A DNA stretch of 64,000 nucleotides, taken from NCBI RefSeq assembly GCF_048381675.1, contig NZ_JBLWIS010000002.1, positions 463,282 through 527,281 on the forward strand, read 5' to 3'. The stretch's first letter is position 1. Each line of letters begins with the position of its first letter. The notes beneath the pieces are model-generated. The model made no database searches, was not told where the DNA came from, and worked only from the letters and a program-made list of their open reading frames with translations. Of this stretch, positions 51,941-60,192 are shown piece by piece. Position numbers and translations under genes: made by a program. This DNA comes from Advenella sp048381675 (GTDB taxonomy: Bacteria; Pseudomonadota; Gammaproteobacteria; Burkholderiales; Burkholderiaceae_B).

Positions 51941-53005
51941 TCACAACGCTACCAAACGGGACATATTCCGCACCAGAATTTTATACATTTCATGGGAAAA
52001 ATCATGCTTTTCCCGTGATAGTGTTTGACTAAGTTCTTCTGTGTCATTGGCCGTACCCAGATACTGCCAATGCCAAAACACATGTTTAAGATTGTTTTCA
52101 GGCAAAACGGCATAGTCCCTGAACGGCCATTGCTCAAGCTCACCTATTCTTCTGCGCCTTGGCGGTTTGTTTTTTTCCGGTTTATATTGCTCAATCAATT
52201 TTTCTTCAGTTAGCAATGCATCCAGTTCACCGGCACACTCAATATACTCCACCCGCATCACGCGATCAGAAAATGATTTTTCGGCCGGCAAGGCACGGTC
52301 TTTGGCAAAAAAAGACAGTACCCGCTGGCGAAGCTTATTGCCTTTGCCAACAAAAAGAAGCCTGTCATTATCGCCATAAAGCAAGTACACACCCAGCCGA
52401 TTGGGGATGGACTCAATCTCTTCCGGATCAATATGCTCAGGTAGATGGGGAATGGTCATCAGTTCTTGAACGGTTTGTTGCAAATACGCGGCCTCAAACT
52501 GCTGGTTGACCAATTGCCAGAATTGCAATAACACATGAGCATCGCCATATGCCCGGTGCCGGTGTGTAATTTGAAGCTGGTGTCGCTGAACCAGGTAATC
52601 AAGCCCATGCCTTTCATAAGCAGGATATAGCCTGCGGGAAAGCTTGACCGTGCACAACTTGGACGCTTTGAAATCAATGCCGACCCGTTTGAATTCACTT
52701 TTGATGAAACTGTAGTCAAACCGCACATTGTGTGCAACAAAAACATGACCATCAAGCAAGGCTTGAATTTTCTCTGCCACTTCAGAAAAAAGCGGTGCTT
52801 TTGCCACCATTTCATTACTGATACCCGTCAGGTTTTCAATGAAACCGGAGATATGACAGGTCGGATTGATCAGGGTCTGGTAGGTGGAAACTTCGTTGCC
52901 GTCATAACGGATAATGGCAATTTCAGTCAGCCGGTCTTGCCCGATCACGCCACCCGTTGTTTCCACATCTACGAAGGCAAAAGGTTTTTCATAGGTAAAA
53001 GTCAT
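51941..53005 (-). CDS. DnaQ-like exonuclease fused to GIY-YIG (Cho/UvrC-like) nuclease
   Basis: The 354-residue protein has an N-terminal DEDDh exonuclease domain (Asp13 and Glu15 in FVDVETTGG, Asp in HNVRFDYSF about 98, His/Asp in HRAYGDAH about 153). A GIY-YIG nuclease domain covers about residues 200-285, with GVYLLYGDNDRLLFVGKGNK and the Glu in EEKLIEQY. This is the DNA polymerase III epsilon-like/Cho arrangement found in betaproteobacteria and others. A role in nucleotide repair or 3' processing is inferred. It starts with an in-frame ATG and ends 5 bases from the reductase gene. Confidence 0.9.
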   Translation of the reverse strand: MTFTYEKPFAFVDVETTGGVIGQDRLTEIAIIRYDGNEVSTYQTLINPTCHISGFIENLTGISNEMVAKAPLFSEVAEKIQALLDGHVFVAHNVRFDYSFIKSEFKRVGIDFKASKLCTVKLSRRLYPAYERHGLDYLVQRHQLQITHRHRAYGDAHVLLQFWQLVNQQFEAAYLQQTVQELMTIPHLPEHIDPEEIESIPNRLGVYLLYGDNDRLLFVGKGNKLRQRVLSFFAKDRALPAEKSFSDRVMRVEYIECAGELDALLTEEKLIEQYKPEKNKPPRRRRIGELEQWPFRDYAVLPENNLKHVFWHWQYLGTANDTEELSQTLSREKHDFSHEMYKILVRNMSRLVAL

Positions 53006-53071
53006 AACATCAACAAAAATTATAATTGGCTTCCGGATTCAGGCCTGCATGCAGGCCATCCCTGCACGTCC

Positions 53072-54082
53072 TTAAACAGAATAAGGAACCCTGCCAATTA
53101 CAGGATGCCCGGGATCATTGTAGCCGGGCGTAGAACAATGACCTGTTACCACCAGTTCATCCACTAGCGCTTCATCTTCTGCCGTTAGTTGATAGTCCAG
53201 GGCATTCTGGTATGCCAACCATTGCTCATAAGTACGGGGCCCCACAATAACAGAACTGACCAGTTGATTATTAAGCACCCATGCCAGGGAAAAATCAGCG
53301 GCGGAAATCCCTTTAGATTCGGCATGCTGCCTGATACGCTGCGCAACCAGCAATGACTCACGGCGCCATTCCGTTTGCATGATGCGACGATCATTGCGGC
53401 CGGCACGTGAATCAGCCGGCGGAGCGGTTTCCGGATCATACTTGCCGGTTAAAACACCACGTGCTAAGGGACTATATGACACAACACCAATCCCGTAATG
53501 GGCAGCGGCAGGCAACTGTTCAACTTCGGCCACACGAGAAACCAGATTATACAAAGGCTGGCTGGCTACCGGCCGGTCAATACCTGCCTGATCAGCCAGC
53601 CTGACGGTTTCGGCAATACGCCACCCCCTGAAATTGGACACCCCAAAATAGCGGATTTTCCCTTGTCGGATCAAATCAGCAAGCGCCCTGATGGCTTCCT
53701 CCAGTGGGGCATCCTGTATTTCCCGATGCAAATACAGGATGTCAAGATAATCAGTCCCCAAGCGCTTCAAGCTGGCTTCAACCGCCTGAAAAATCCATTT
53801 GCGTGAAATACCCCGCTGGTTGATCCCTTCACCAAATACATTGCCCAGTTTGGAGGCTAAAATCCAGTCATCCCGGTTGCTGGCAATGGCCCGGCCAACC
53901 ACCGATTCAGACTCGCCATCGTTGTAAATATCGGCCGTATCAATGAAATTAATGCCCCGGTCTTTGGCATCCGCAATAATCCGATGTGATTCCGCTTCGC
54001 TGGTTTGTCCGCCAAACATCATGGTGCCTAAAACAAGCGGGGATACTTTCAAACCACTCTTGCCAAGATTTCGGTATTTCAT
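53072..54082 (-). CDS. Aldo/keto reductase
   Basis: The 336-residue TIM-barrel NADPH enzyme has the catalytic tetrad: Asp and Tyr in IDTADIYNDG, Lys in ILASKLG and His in ILYLHRE. The C-terminus contains the cofactor motif VIVGPRTYEQW. It resembles the YajO/AKR11-14 group. Substrate unknown. ATG 54082 follows GGAG by five bases; a GTG just upstream is less likely. Confidence 0.92.
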   Translation of the reverse strand: MKYRNLGKSGLKVSPLVLGTMMFGGQTSEAESHRIIADAKDRGINFIDTADIYNDGESESVVGRAIASNRDDWILASKLGNVFGEGINQRGISRKWIFQAVEASLKRLGTDYLDILYLHREIQDAPLEEAIRALADLIRQGKIRYFGVSNFRGWRIAETVRLADQAGIDRPVASQPLYNLVSRVAEVEQLPAAAHYGIGVVSYSPLARGVLTGKYDPETAPPADSRAGRNDRRIMQTEWRRESLLVAQRIRQHAESKGISAADFSLAWVLNNQLVSSVIVGPRTYEQWLAYQNALDYQLTAEDEALVDELVVTGHCSTPGYNDPGHPVIGRVPYSV

Positions 54083-54364
54083 CACTGCTCCACATTGAAT
54101 ACTGATTTAAAATAAATTTGAATTTATCCACTTCAAGTAGCCGCGTCAAGCTGAAGTTTTTTGACTGCACATCAAGACAGAAAAACATCAGCAACGAATC
54201 TACGGCTCAAACAATGAAACACCAAGAAATGATTTTAAAAAAGACAGGTTTGCGTTTACCAAGAGCCTTCGGTATTATTTAGTCCTTCCCGGTTTTCAGG
54301 TTGCTGGCCAGCTTTACGGCACACCTGTCAAGCATGCCCGGTAAAGATTTTCCTAAGGAAATAC

Positions 54365-54562
54365 ATGCGTTTAATTATTGCTTTACTCTTGCCTTGGCTG
54401 ACTTTTTTCACCATTAGTCGCCCTATTGCCGGCATTATCTGCCTGATATTGCAACTCACCATTCTTGGCTGGTTACCGGCCACGATCTGGGCGGTCTATG
54501 CCCTTAGCCAGTACAAAACTGATCAAAAAATCAAAGAGGCGCTTGGCACCAGGCAAATCTAA
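54365..54562 (+). CDS. Pmp3/YqaE-family small membrane protein
   Basis: The 65-residue protein has two membrane helices (IIALLLPWLTFFTI and IICLILQLTILGWLPATIWAVYAL, partly quoted) and a short charged tail (KTDQKIKEALGTRQI). YqaE/Pmp3 proteins are stress-linked membrane peptides. The gene is alone, and a hairpin ends the opposite operon 3 bases beyond it. Confidence 0.85.
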   Translation: MRLIIALLLPWLTFFTISRPIAGIICLILQLTILGWLPATIWAVYALSQYKTDQKIKEALGTRQI

Positions 54563-54613
54563 AAAAACTGCACCAAATGAATCAGACTTAATACCTGATG
54601 AAATGGTGCAGTT
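54561..54613 (-). terminator. Intrinsic terminator of the acetone carboxylase operon
   Basis: Read on the minus strand, AACTGCACCA and TGGTGCAGTT form a perfect 10-bp stem, with ATCAG/CTGAT nested inside the loop, followed by seven T residues. It lies 45 bases after the gamma-subunit stop, so it ends the acx transcript. It also overlaps the 3' end of the plus-strand YqaE gene region. Confidence 0.85.
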
Positions 54614-54657
54614 AAATTACTAACAGCCCTACTGCTTTATTGCTTCTTCATGTCTGC

Positions 54658-55164
54658 TTAATCGACTCTATCCGGAACAGGCATGCCCAGCCAGTTTTTA
54701 TAAAACGATTCAATATCCGGTTCAAAATCGTGAATCACCGGATACCAGGGTGTGGGGGCTTCCACATCATGCAATACTCCACATTCCGGGCAATAATACT
54801 CACGATAAACCTGCCAGTCGGTATCGGGTGCCATCAATTCAGGATAAATTTCCTGCATTGCCTCAGGTGTGTCCCGTACATAAATGGCCGCTTCCATTTT
54901 CCAGTTGTGGCGATAATCACCGAACTCATGACCACAACTGCACTTGTTGACCCATTGGCCGGTTGCCAGGGATTGTGCAATATAAAGATGAGGCCCTAAA
55001 GGCAGGATGATCCTGTCTTTCCAGGAAACCTTGTCTTGCAAAACGCTCACGTACAGTTCAAAACGTTCCTTATCCTTGGGCGTTTGCAACATGCGCAGGG
55101 TGGTATCCCAATCAAGCTTGCCATCAACCAGATTATTAACCTGTTCTCTTGTAAATACTGACAT
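54658..55164 (-). CDS. acxC: Acetone carboxylase gamma subunit
   Basis: The small subunit of ATP-dependent acetone carboxylase. The 168 residues equal the family length. A zinc ribbon is formed by CSCGHE (about 78-83) and YYCPECG (about 127-133). It also has FLP-like GPHLYIAQSLATGQWVNKC. It is the last gene of the operon, 61 bases after the alpha subunit. Its presence separates acetone carboxylase from two-subunit hydantoinases. Confidence 0.93.
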   Translation of the reverse strand: MSVFTREQVNNLVDGKLDWDTTLRMLQTPKDKERFELYVSVLQDKVSWKDRIILPLGPHLYIAQSLATGQWVNKCSCGHEFGDYRHNWKMEAAIYVRDTPEAMQEIYPELMAPDTDWQVYREYYCPECGVLHDVEAPTPWYPVIHDFEPDIESFYKNWLGMPVPDRVD

Positions 55165-55225
55165 AATTTATCTCCATAATCTTTTTATTCCGTGGCCTTG
55201 CAATGTGCAAGGCCACGATCATGCT

Positions 55226-57550
55226 TTATTCATCAACCAGAACCACCGTACTGACTCCAGGCATTTCTGAAATGTCGTTGCGATAGGTTGAACCAAATGA
55301 AGGAACACCCAGTTCGGACTCCGGCAAAGACCATCCTTCAGGCAAGTCCCAGAATTGCTTGAATTCATTGGTGAATTTTTCACTCAAGGCAAAACTGGTC
55401 GAGTACATATGCCGTACCTGAACCGAAGCGCTCTTGGTCAGGATCCGCTCACGCTCTTCCTTCATCCATTCACGGGTAGGCACAGCCCGCTGCAAGCGCT
55501 CCTTGCGAATTTCAGCACGCCTTACCGTTGTTTTTTCAGAGTCAACCACCCAATTTCCCTCGGCATTCTTTTCAATAACCGCGCCATAAACCTTCCGGGC
55601 AAATTCCGGCAATACAAAGCGGTTATTCAGATCCCGGGCAATGGCTGCCGGCTCACGGTCCAGCGGATCACCAAAACCCGGACCGCCACGGATATAGTTC
55701 AGGTACAGGTCATGATCCTCAAAAATGGTTTCGGTTGTCATGCACTGTTTATCGCGTTTAACCTGCGCCGTAGCACTGATATGACGTTCATACTCAGGTT
55801 CGTTCGGGTTGCTGTCTCCACCTAACGGAATTGAAAGTTTTTGCTCAATACGGGCCTTAAGATCAGTGTTGTGTGCCTCGAAGCGGTAACCGGTAGCCGC
55901 CGGATATCCCCCCATCAGGCCCCAGTCACTGTTCATATAACCATTACCCGAGAAGAACATCGTCCAGTCCTGGGCATGCCAAACCATCCGCAAGGTTTCC
56001 AGTCCACATCCACCACGGTATTTACCATAACCTCCCGAGTTGGCTTTAACGTTGCGTCCCATGAATAACAAGGGCTCAGCCATTTCCCAGATTTCAATAT
56101 CACCCATATCGCCTTCGGGATTCCACACGGCTGCGGCATGGTTCAGGCCATCCTTGACCGCGCAGGCACCAGTACCGGTTGCCGCCGTTTCAAAGCTGTT
56201 GACCGCATGGATTTCGCCATCCTGGTTGATACCGCCACCCTGTAACCAGTTACTGGTGTTGCCGTTACCTGCGTTCACTTCTTCCAGATAGCCACGGCTG
56301 AAGTAAGACTGGCTCATCGCCCGCCACATGCCTGTCCACGCAGAAACCAGATAGTGCCAGGCATCCGAGTGGGCGGTACGGCGATCGTCCGGGTTCATCC
56401 AGGTGCCTTTGGGAATATTGAACTCTGTCGCATAATAGGCGCCATCGTTAATCCTTTGGGTTGGCACCAGTGTTTGCGTTAGCATGACCCAGATACCGCT
56501 GGTAAAAGCGACCTGATTGGCATTGAAACTGTGCCAGCACCAACGGCTTCCGCCTTCAAAGTTCATGCGCCAGGTGGCATCAGGACGAATCGTCAGCTCA
56601 GTAGGTGCATGCATGATGGTATTCATTTTGGCGTATGACGCCGTTAACTGAACATCCTCATGGTTATAGGGAACATCAACAAAAGCCACTTTGCGGTAAA
56701 CGCCCGGAATGGTCATGTCTTTCAGGCGGGATTGCAGCCCACGGCGACCTTCCTCAATAATTTCATAGGCAAATTTTTCAAATGCATCTACCCCTTCGGA
56801 CTCCACCACTTCCTCAACCAGTTGGCGAATCATGTGACAGCCGGCAATCCGGGTACGCTCATCAAGAATCAGGTATTTAGGTGTGCGGGTTGAGCGTTGG
56901 CTTTCATGCAACCAGTCACGTAAGGGCTCGTCATTCACCCCTGTTTTACGGCAGGTTGTCATGTAGCCGTCACCAAAGCGGGAGGTTTGACCGGTAGACA
57001 TGGAACCCGGAGAAATGGCCCCCGTGTCAATCACGTGAGTGACTCCCCCTACCCAGCCAATAAGCTTGCCTTCCCAGAAAATAGGTACGATAGTCGCTAT
57101 ATCACAAGGGTGCACGTTACCGATAGAGCAATCATTATTGGTAAACATGTCTCCCGGATTAATGCCTGGATTAGTTTCCCAATCGTTTTCTATCATGTAC
57201 TTAATGGCCGCACCCATGGTACCCACGTGGATGATAATGCCAGTAGAAGTCAGGATACAGTCACCGGCAGCGTTATAGAGGGTAAAACACAATTCCCCCT
57301 CTTGTTCCACAATCGGAGAAGCGGCAATTTTCTTGGCAGTTTCACGGGCATGCACCAGTCCGCCACGCAATCTTGAAAACATTTTTTCATAACTGATCGG
57401 GTCGCTTTCCTTGAACTCCAGCCTTTCAAGCGCATTGTAATAACCGCTTTCTTTGGTTCTGGCCAGGACGCCGTCACGGTGTGCTTTCAGTGTCAAGCCG
57501 TTGCCCAGCAACCGTCCAAGCCCGACTTGTTTCATTGACATCATATTCAT
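55226..57550 (-). CDS. acxB: Acetone carboxylase alpha subunit (HyuB-like)
   Basis: With the beta and gamma subunits this makes acetoacetate from acetone, bicarbonate and ATP. The 774 residues match the Xanthobacter enzyme (about 776). The Mn ligands His147, Asp150 and His172 (NVHPCDIA and GGVTHVIDTG) line up at a constant offset of three with the published His150, Asp153 and His175, as I recall them. The start is ATG 57550 with AAGGAGAC upstream, although two more Met codons follow closely. It is expressed between beta and gamma genes. Confidence 0.95.
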   Translation of the reverse strand: MNMMSMKQVGLGRLLGNGLTLKAHRDGVLARTKESGYYNALERLEFKESDPISYEKMFSRLRGGLVHARETAKKIAASPIVEQEGELCFTLYNAAGDCILTSTGIIIHVGTMGAAIKYMIENDWETNPGINPGDMFTNNDCSIGNVHPCDIATIVPIFWEGKLIGWVGGVTHVIDTGAISPGSMSTGQTSRFGDGYMTTCRKTGVNDEPLRDWLHESQRSTRTPKYLILDERTRIAGCHMIRQLVEEVVESEGVDAFEKFAYEIIEEGRRGLQSRLKDMTIPGVYRKVAFVDVPYNHEDVQLTASYAKMNTIMHAPTELTIRPDATWRMNFEGGSRWCWHSFNANQVAFTSGIWVMLTQTLVPTQRINDGAYYATEFNIPKGTWMNPDDRRTAHSDAWHYLVSAWTGMWRAMSQSYFSRGYLEEVNAGNGNTSNWLQGGGINQDGEIHAVNSFETAATGTGACAVKDGLNHAAAVWNPEGDMGDIEIWEMAEPLLFMGRNVKANSGGYGKYRGGCGLETLRMVWHAQDWTMFFSGNGYMNSDWGLMGGYPAATGYRFEAHNTDLKARIEQKLSIPLGGDSNPNEPEYERHISATAQVKRDKQCMTTETIFEDHDLYLNYIRGGPGFGDPLDREPAAIARDLNNRFVLPEFARKVYGAVIEKNAEGNWVVDSEKTTVRRAEIRKERLQRAVPTREWMKEERERILTKSASVQVRHMYSTSFALSEKFTNEFKQFWDLPEGWSLPESELGVPSFGSTYRNDISEMPGVSTVVLVDE

Positions 57551-57571
57551 GTTTTGTCTCCTTAGCTTTAT

Positions 57572-59719
57572 TTATTTCACTTCTTTCAAATGAAACAGGC
57601 GATGCTTGTCCAGCGTGGTTTCAAACCCTTTGGGAACCACAAAAGTGGTGGCATCGGATTCAATCACGGCAGGACCGACAATATGGTTGCCTGCTTTCAA
57701 GGCTTCCATTGACCAGACATCGGCGTCATGCCATTTTTTGTGCCGGTAGAAAGGACGTTTGCCGATATGTGCCTCTTTAGGAGGTTCTTTACCCGACAAC
57801 TCTTCCTCTGGCAACTCGGGTTTTTGCGAAATAACACTGCCACGCATGATTACTTTGGTAACGCCAAAACCAAGCTCTGGTGAACTGGCAGATGTCGCAT
57901 ATACCCGAGCATAAGTCTCGTCAAAAGCAGCCACCATTTTTTCCCAATCCTCGACCGTTGAAGCTGCACTGATCGGAGAGTCAATTTCAAGGTCATTGAG
58001 CTGGCCCAGGAATTGCATGCTGTATGCCGGACGCAGCATCACATCTTCTGGCTTGAAACCGTTAATGACAAACTCTTCAATCACTTTTTCAGCCAATACT
58101 TCCCAGCCCTTTGTCAGGGTAATGCCTGCCTGCTCCTTGACTTCATCGGAAGCACCGGGTGGTACGGCAATATCCACACTCATGTCATAGCGATACTCAT
58201 ATTCGGCACAGGCACAGCCAAAAGCAGAGAAACCGGCAGCCCAAGCAGGTACCACCACATCTTCAAATCCCAGTCCTTCGGTATAACCATAAGTATGTAC
58301 AGGACCGGCACCACCATAAGAGAAGCAGACAAAATCAGCCGGGTTATAACCTTTGGCACTAATCGTGGAACGCATGTACTCACGCAATTGCAGATCAAGC
58401 AGCTCAATAACCCCTGCCGCAGCATCCTCAACAGACAACCCCAGAGGATCCGCAATTTGCACTTTAAGGTAATGGCGTGCCCTTTCCACATCCAGCTTAA
58501 TCGCACCGCCTAGGAAATTCTCGGTATTCAGGTAACCCAACACAACGTGGCAATCAGAAACGGAAACCGTATCCAGTCCGCTTTCAGGCCAGCACATGCC
58601 CACCCGGTAACCGGCACTGTCCGGTCCCAGTTTGATGGAGCCACTGTAAGGATCGATACGAATAAAACTACCTGCACCGGCGCCCACCGAATCCATGGCA
58701 ACCAATGGCAGTGACAGGACCAGCCTAGCCATATCAGGATCTGATTTGATGGCGAAATTTCCCTTAGTAATCATCGCCATATCAAAACTGGTACCACCAA
58801 TATCACTACAGGCAATATTGTCGTAACCCAGCAATTCGCCCAAAAATTTGGAGCCAATCACCCCCCCGATGGGACCCGAAACAATGGTACGCGCCAACTC
58901 TTTGGCCTTCCAACCAATCGTGCCACCATGGGTAGCCATCACGCGCAGGTCAAATTTTCCACCATGTTTCTTGAACCGGTCACTAACCCCTTTAAGCGTT
59001 TTGCGTGAAGGCTCGGCCGCATAAGCTTCCAGGACAGTCGTATTGGTACGGTGACTTTCCTTACGGGAAGGATAGTAATCGACCGTCGCAAATACCGGAA
59101 TTTCCGAACCCAGTTTTTTAAGTTCTTCCAGACAAATATCCCTGGCCCTGCGTTCATTGTCTCCATTTTTATGCGACTGCAATAAGCTGATCACGATAGC
59201 CTGGGAACCTTTCTCAACCAGCTCGCGGGTTGCCTTGCGTACGTCATCTTCATTCAAGGGAATCACCACCTTACCCTGCACATCAGTGCGCTCGGTAACG
59301 CCACGGGTACGGGACAATGGCACCAGGGGTTCATCGTAACGGTGCGTATTCAAATGAATACGGTCTTCCAGTGCGTAGCCTAGGTAACTTTGCAAGGCGC
59401 GGCCCATTGAGTGCACGTCTTCAAACCCCTTGTTGCACATCAAGCCTACATCCAGCCCTTTACGCTGTACAACCCGGTTCAGCATGGCCGTACCGGAATA
59501 AACACACGTCAACAATTCGGGATAGACATCCTCAACACTACGGTTCCATGCCGCCAGCGCGTCATTGGAAGAATCGTAAATCGCCTGGGCCTCATCAGCC
59601 GGATTACTTTGCGCCTTGCCAACAACAAACTTGCCATCACTGCTGACAAAGAATGTATCGGTCATCGTACCGCCTGCATCAATACCCATAACCTGTACGG
59701 GAGTGGATTCAGTCCGCAT
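57572..59719 (-). CDS. acxA: Acetone carboxylase beta subunit (HyuA-like)
   Basis: This ATPase-fold subunit activates substrates by phosphorylation. The 715 residues match the family (about 717). It has the phosphate motif GIDAGGTMTDTFFVS at the N-terminus and the ASKHA-type segment CSDIGGTSFDMAM (about 310). The C-terminus contains HIVGPAVIESDATTFVVPKG. It heads the minus-strand acxABC operon. A sigma-54 promoter lies about 110 bases upstream. Confidence 0.95.
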   Translation of the reverse strand: MRTESTPVQVMGIDAGGTMTDTFFVSSDGKFVVGKAQSNPADEAQAIYDSSNDALAAWNRSVEDVYPELLTCVYSGTAMLNRVVQRKGLDVGLMCNKGFEDVHSMGRALQSYLGYALEDRIHLNTHRYDEPLVPLSRTRGVTERTDVQGKVVIPLNEDDVRKATRELVEKGSQAIVISLLQSHKNGDNERRARDICLEELKKLGSEIPVFATVDYYPSRKESHRTNTTVLEAYAAEPSRKTLKGVSDRFKKHGGKFDLRVMATHGGTIGWKAKELARTIVSGPIGGVIGSKFLGELLGYDNIACSDIGGTSFDMAMITKGNFAIKSDPDMARLVLSLPLVAMDSVGAGAGSFIRIDPYSGSIKLGPDSAGYRVGMCWPESGLDTVSVSDCHVVLGYLNTENFLGGAIKLDVERARHYLKVQIADPLGLSVEDAAAGVIELLDLQLREYMRSTISAKGYNPADFVCFSYGGAGPVHTYGYTEGLGFEDVVVPAWAAGFSAFGCACAEYEYRYDMSVDIAVPPGASDEVKEQAGITLTKGWEVLAEKVIEEFVINGFKPEDVMLRPAYSMQFLGQLNDLEIDSPISAASTVEDWEKMVAAFDETYARVYATSASSPELGFGVTKVIMRGSVISQKPELPEEELSGKEPPKEAHIGKRPFYRHKKWHDADVWSMEALKAGNHIVGPAVIESDATTFVVPKGFETTLDKHRLFHLKEVK

Positions 59720-59830
59720 AACACATCTCCTGAATAATTATTAGATTAGCTTTTATATTGGAGTTCCTTGCATTGCTAATACAGGAACTCCGCTCCTTTG
59801 ATAACAGAACTTGTCTGTCACATTCATATA

Positions 59831-59847
59831 TGCAAATTACGTGCCAA
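59831..59847 (-). promoter_or_regulatory. Sigma-54 promoter of the acetone carboxylase operon
   Basis: On the minus strand the sequence is TTGGCACGTAATTTGCA. This agrees with the -24/-12 consensus YTGGCACGrNNNTTGCW at every defined position. The transcript should start near 59820, giving a leader of about 100 bases before acxA. The neighbouring AcoR-type activator needs such a promoter. Confidence 0.9.
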
Positions 59848-59940
59848 CTATTTGGTTTCAGCAATAAGCCATTCATTTCTCTATGAGAAAAATAAAAAAA
59901 CCGTTTTTTTTAAAAAAACTGCATTTATAAAAAATAAAAT

Positions 59941-59966
59941 TCGAACGTTCGATTTCCGAACGCTCA
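59941..59966. promoter_or_regulatory. Candidate activator-binding site (UAS) for AcxR
   Basis: A perfect 12-bp palindrome TCGAACGTTCGA (59941-59952) is followed by a second CGAACG in TTTCCGAACGCTCAT. The centre is about 107 bp upstream of the sigma-54 promoter, a usual distance for enhancer-binding proteins. Binding by AcxR is inference. Confidence 0.6.
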
Positions 59967-60192
59967 TACACTTTCCGACTTATATCCGGACAATAAGATT
60001 AATACCGACCTGATCACAATCCCTATATTGCACTTGAAGATGGAAAAAGTTATAGTTGAACGACAAATAAAAACGATGCGTAATATCTATTTTTCAAGTC
60101 AAAATAAGTAGTATGAGCAAGAAAAATCAATGCGCATCATTGAGCTGTAACTAACTATTAAGCACATAGAATCAAGTTCAGCCGGAGACAAT

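Larger units (their letters stand above)
59720..60192. promoter_or_regulatory. acxA-acxR intergenic control region
   Basis: These 473 bases separate the divergent acxA (-) and acxR (+). They contain a consensus sigma-54 promoter facing acxA (59831-59847) and a palindrome with flanking repeats near 59941-59965, plus a CTTAT/ATAAG dyad at 59979-59997. The part next to acxR (60000-60190) is AT-rich and holds no open frame. I do not see a clear sigma-70 promoter for acxR. Confidence 0.75.

Noticed and set aside
55226..59719. Hydantoinase/5-oxoprolinase or acetophenone carboxylase
   Set aside because: Sizes, the gamma zinc-ribbon subunit, conserved Mn ligands and the AcoR-type regulator fit acetone carboxylase much better; acetophenone carboxylase has five subunits.
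59881..59940. A/T-run-rich block as a possible phase or slippage repeat
   Set aside because: The A and T runs are short, irregular and outside any coding start; ordinary AT-rich promoter DNA explains them.
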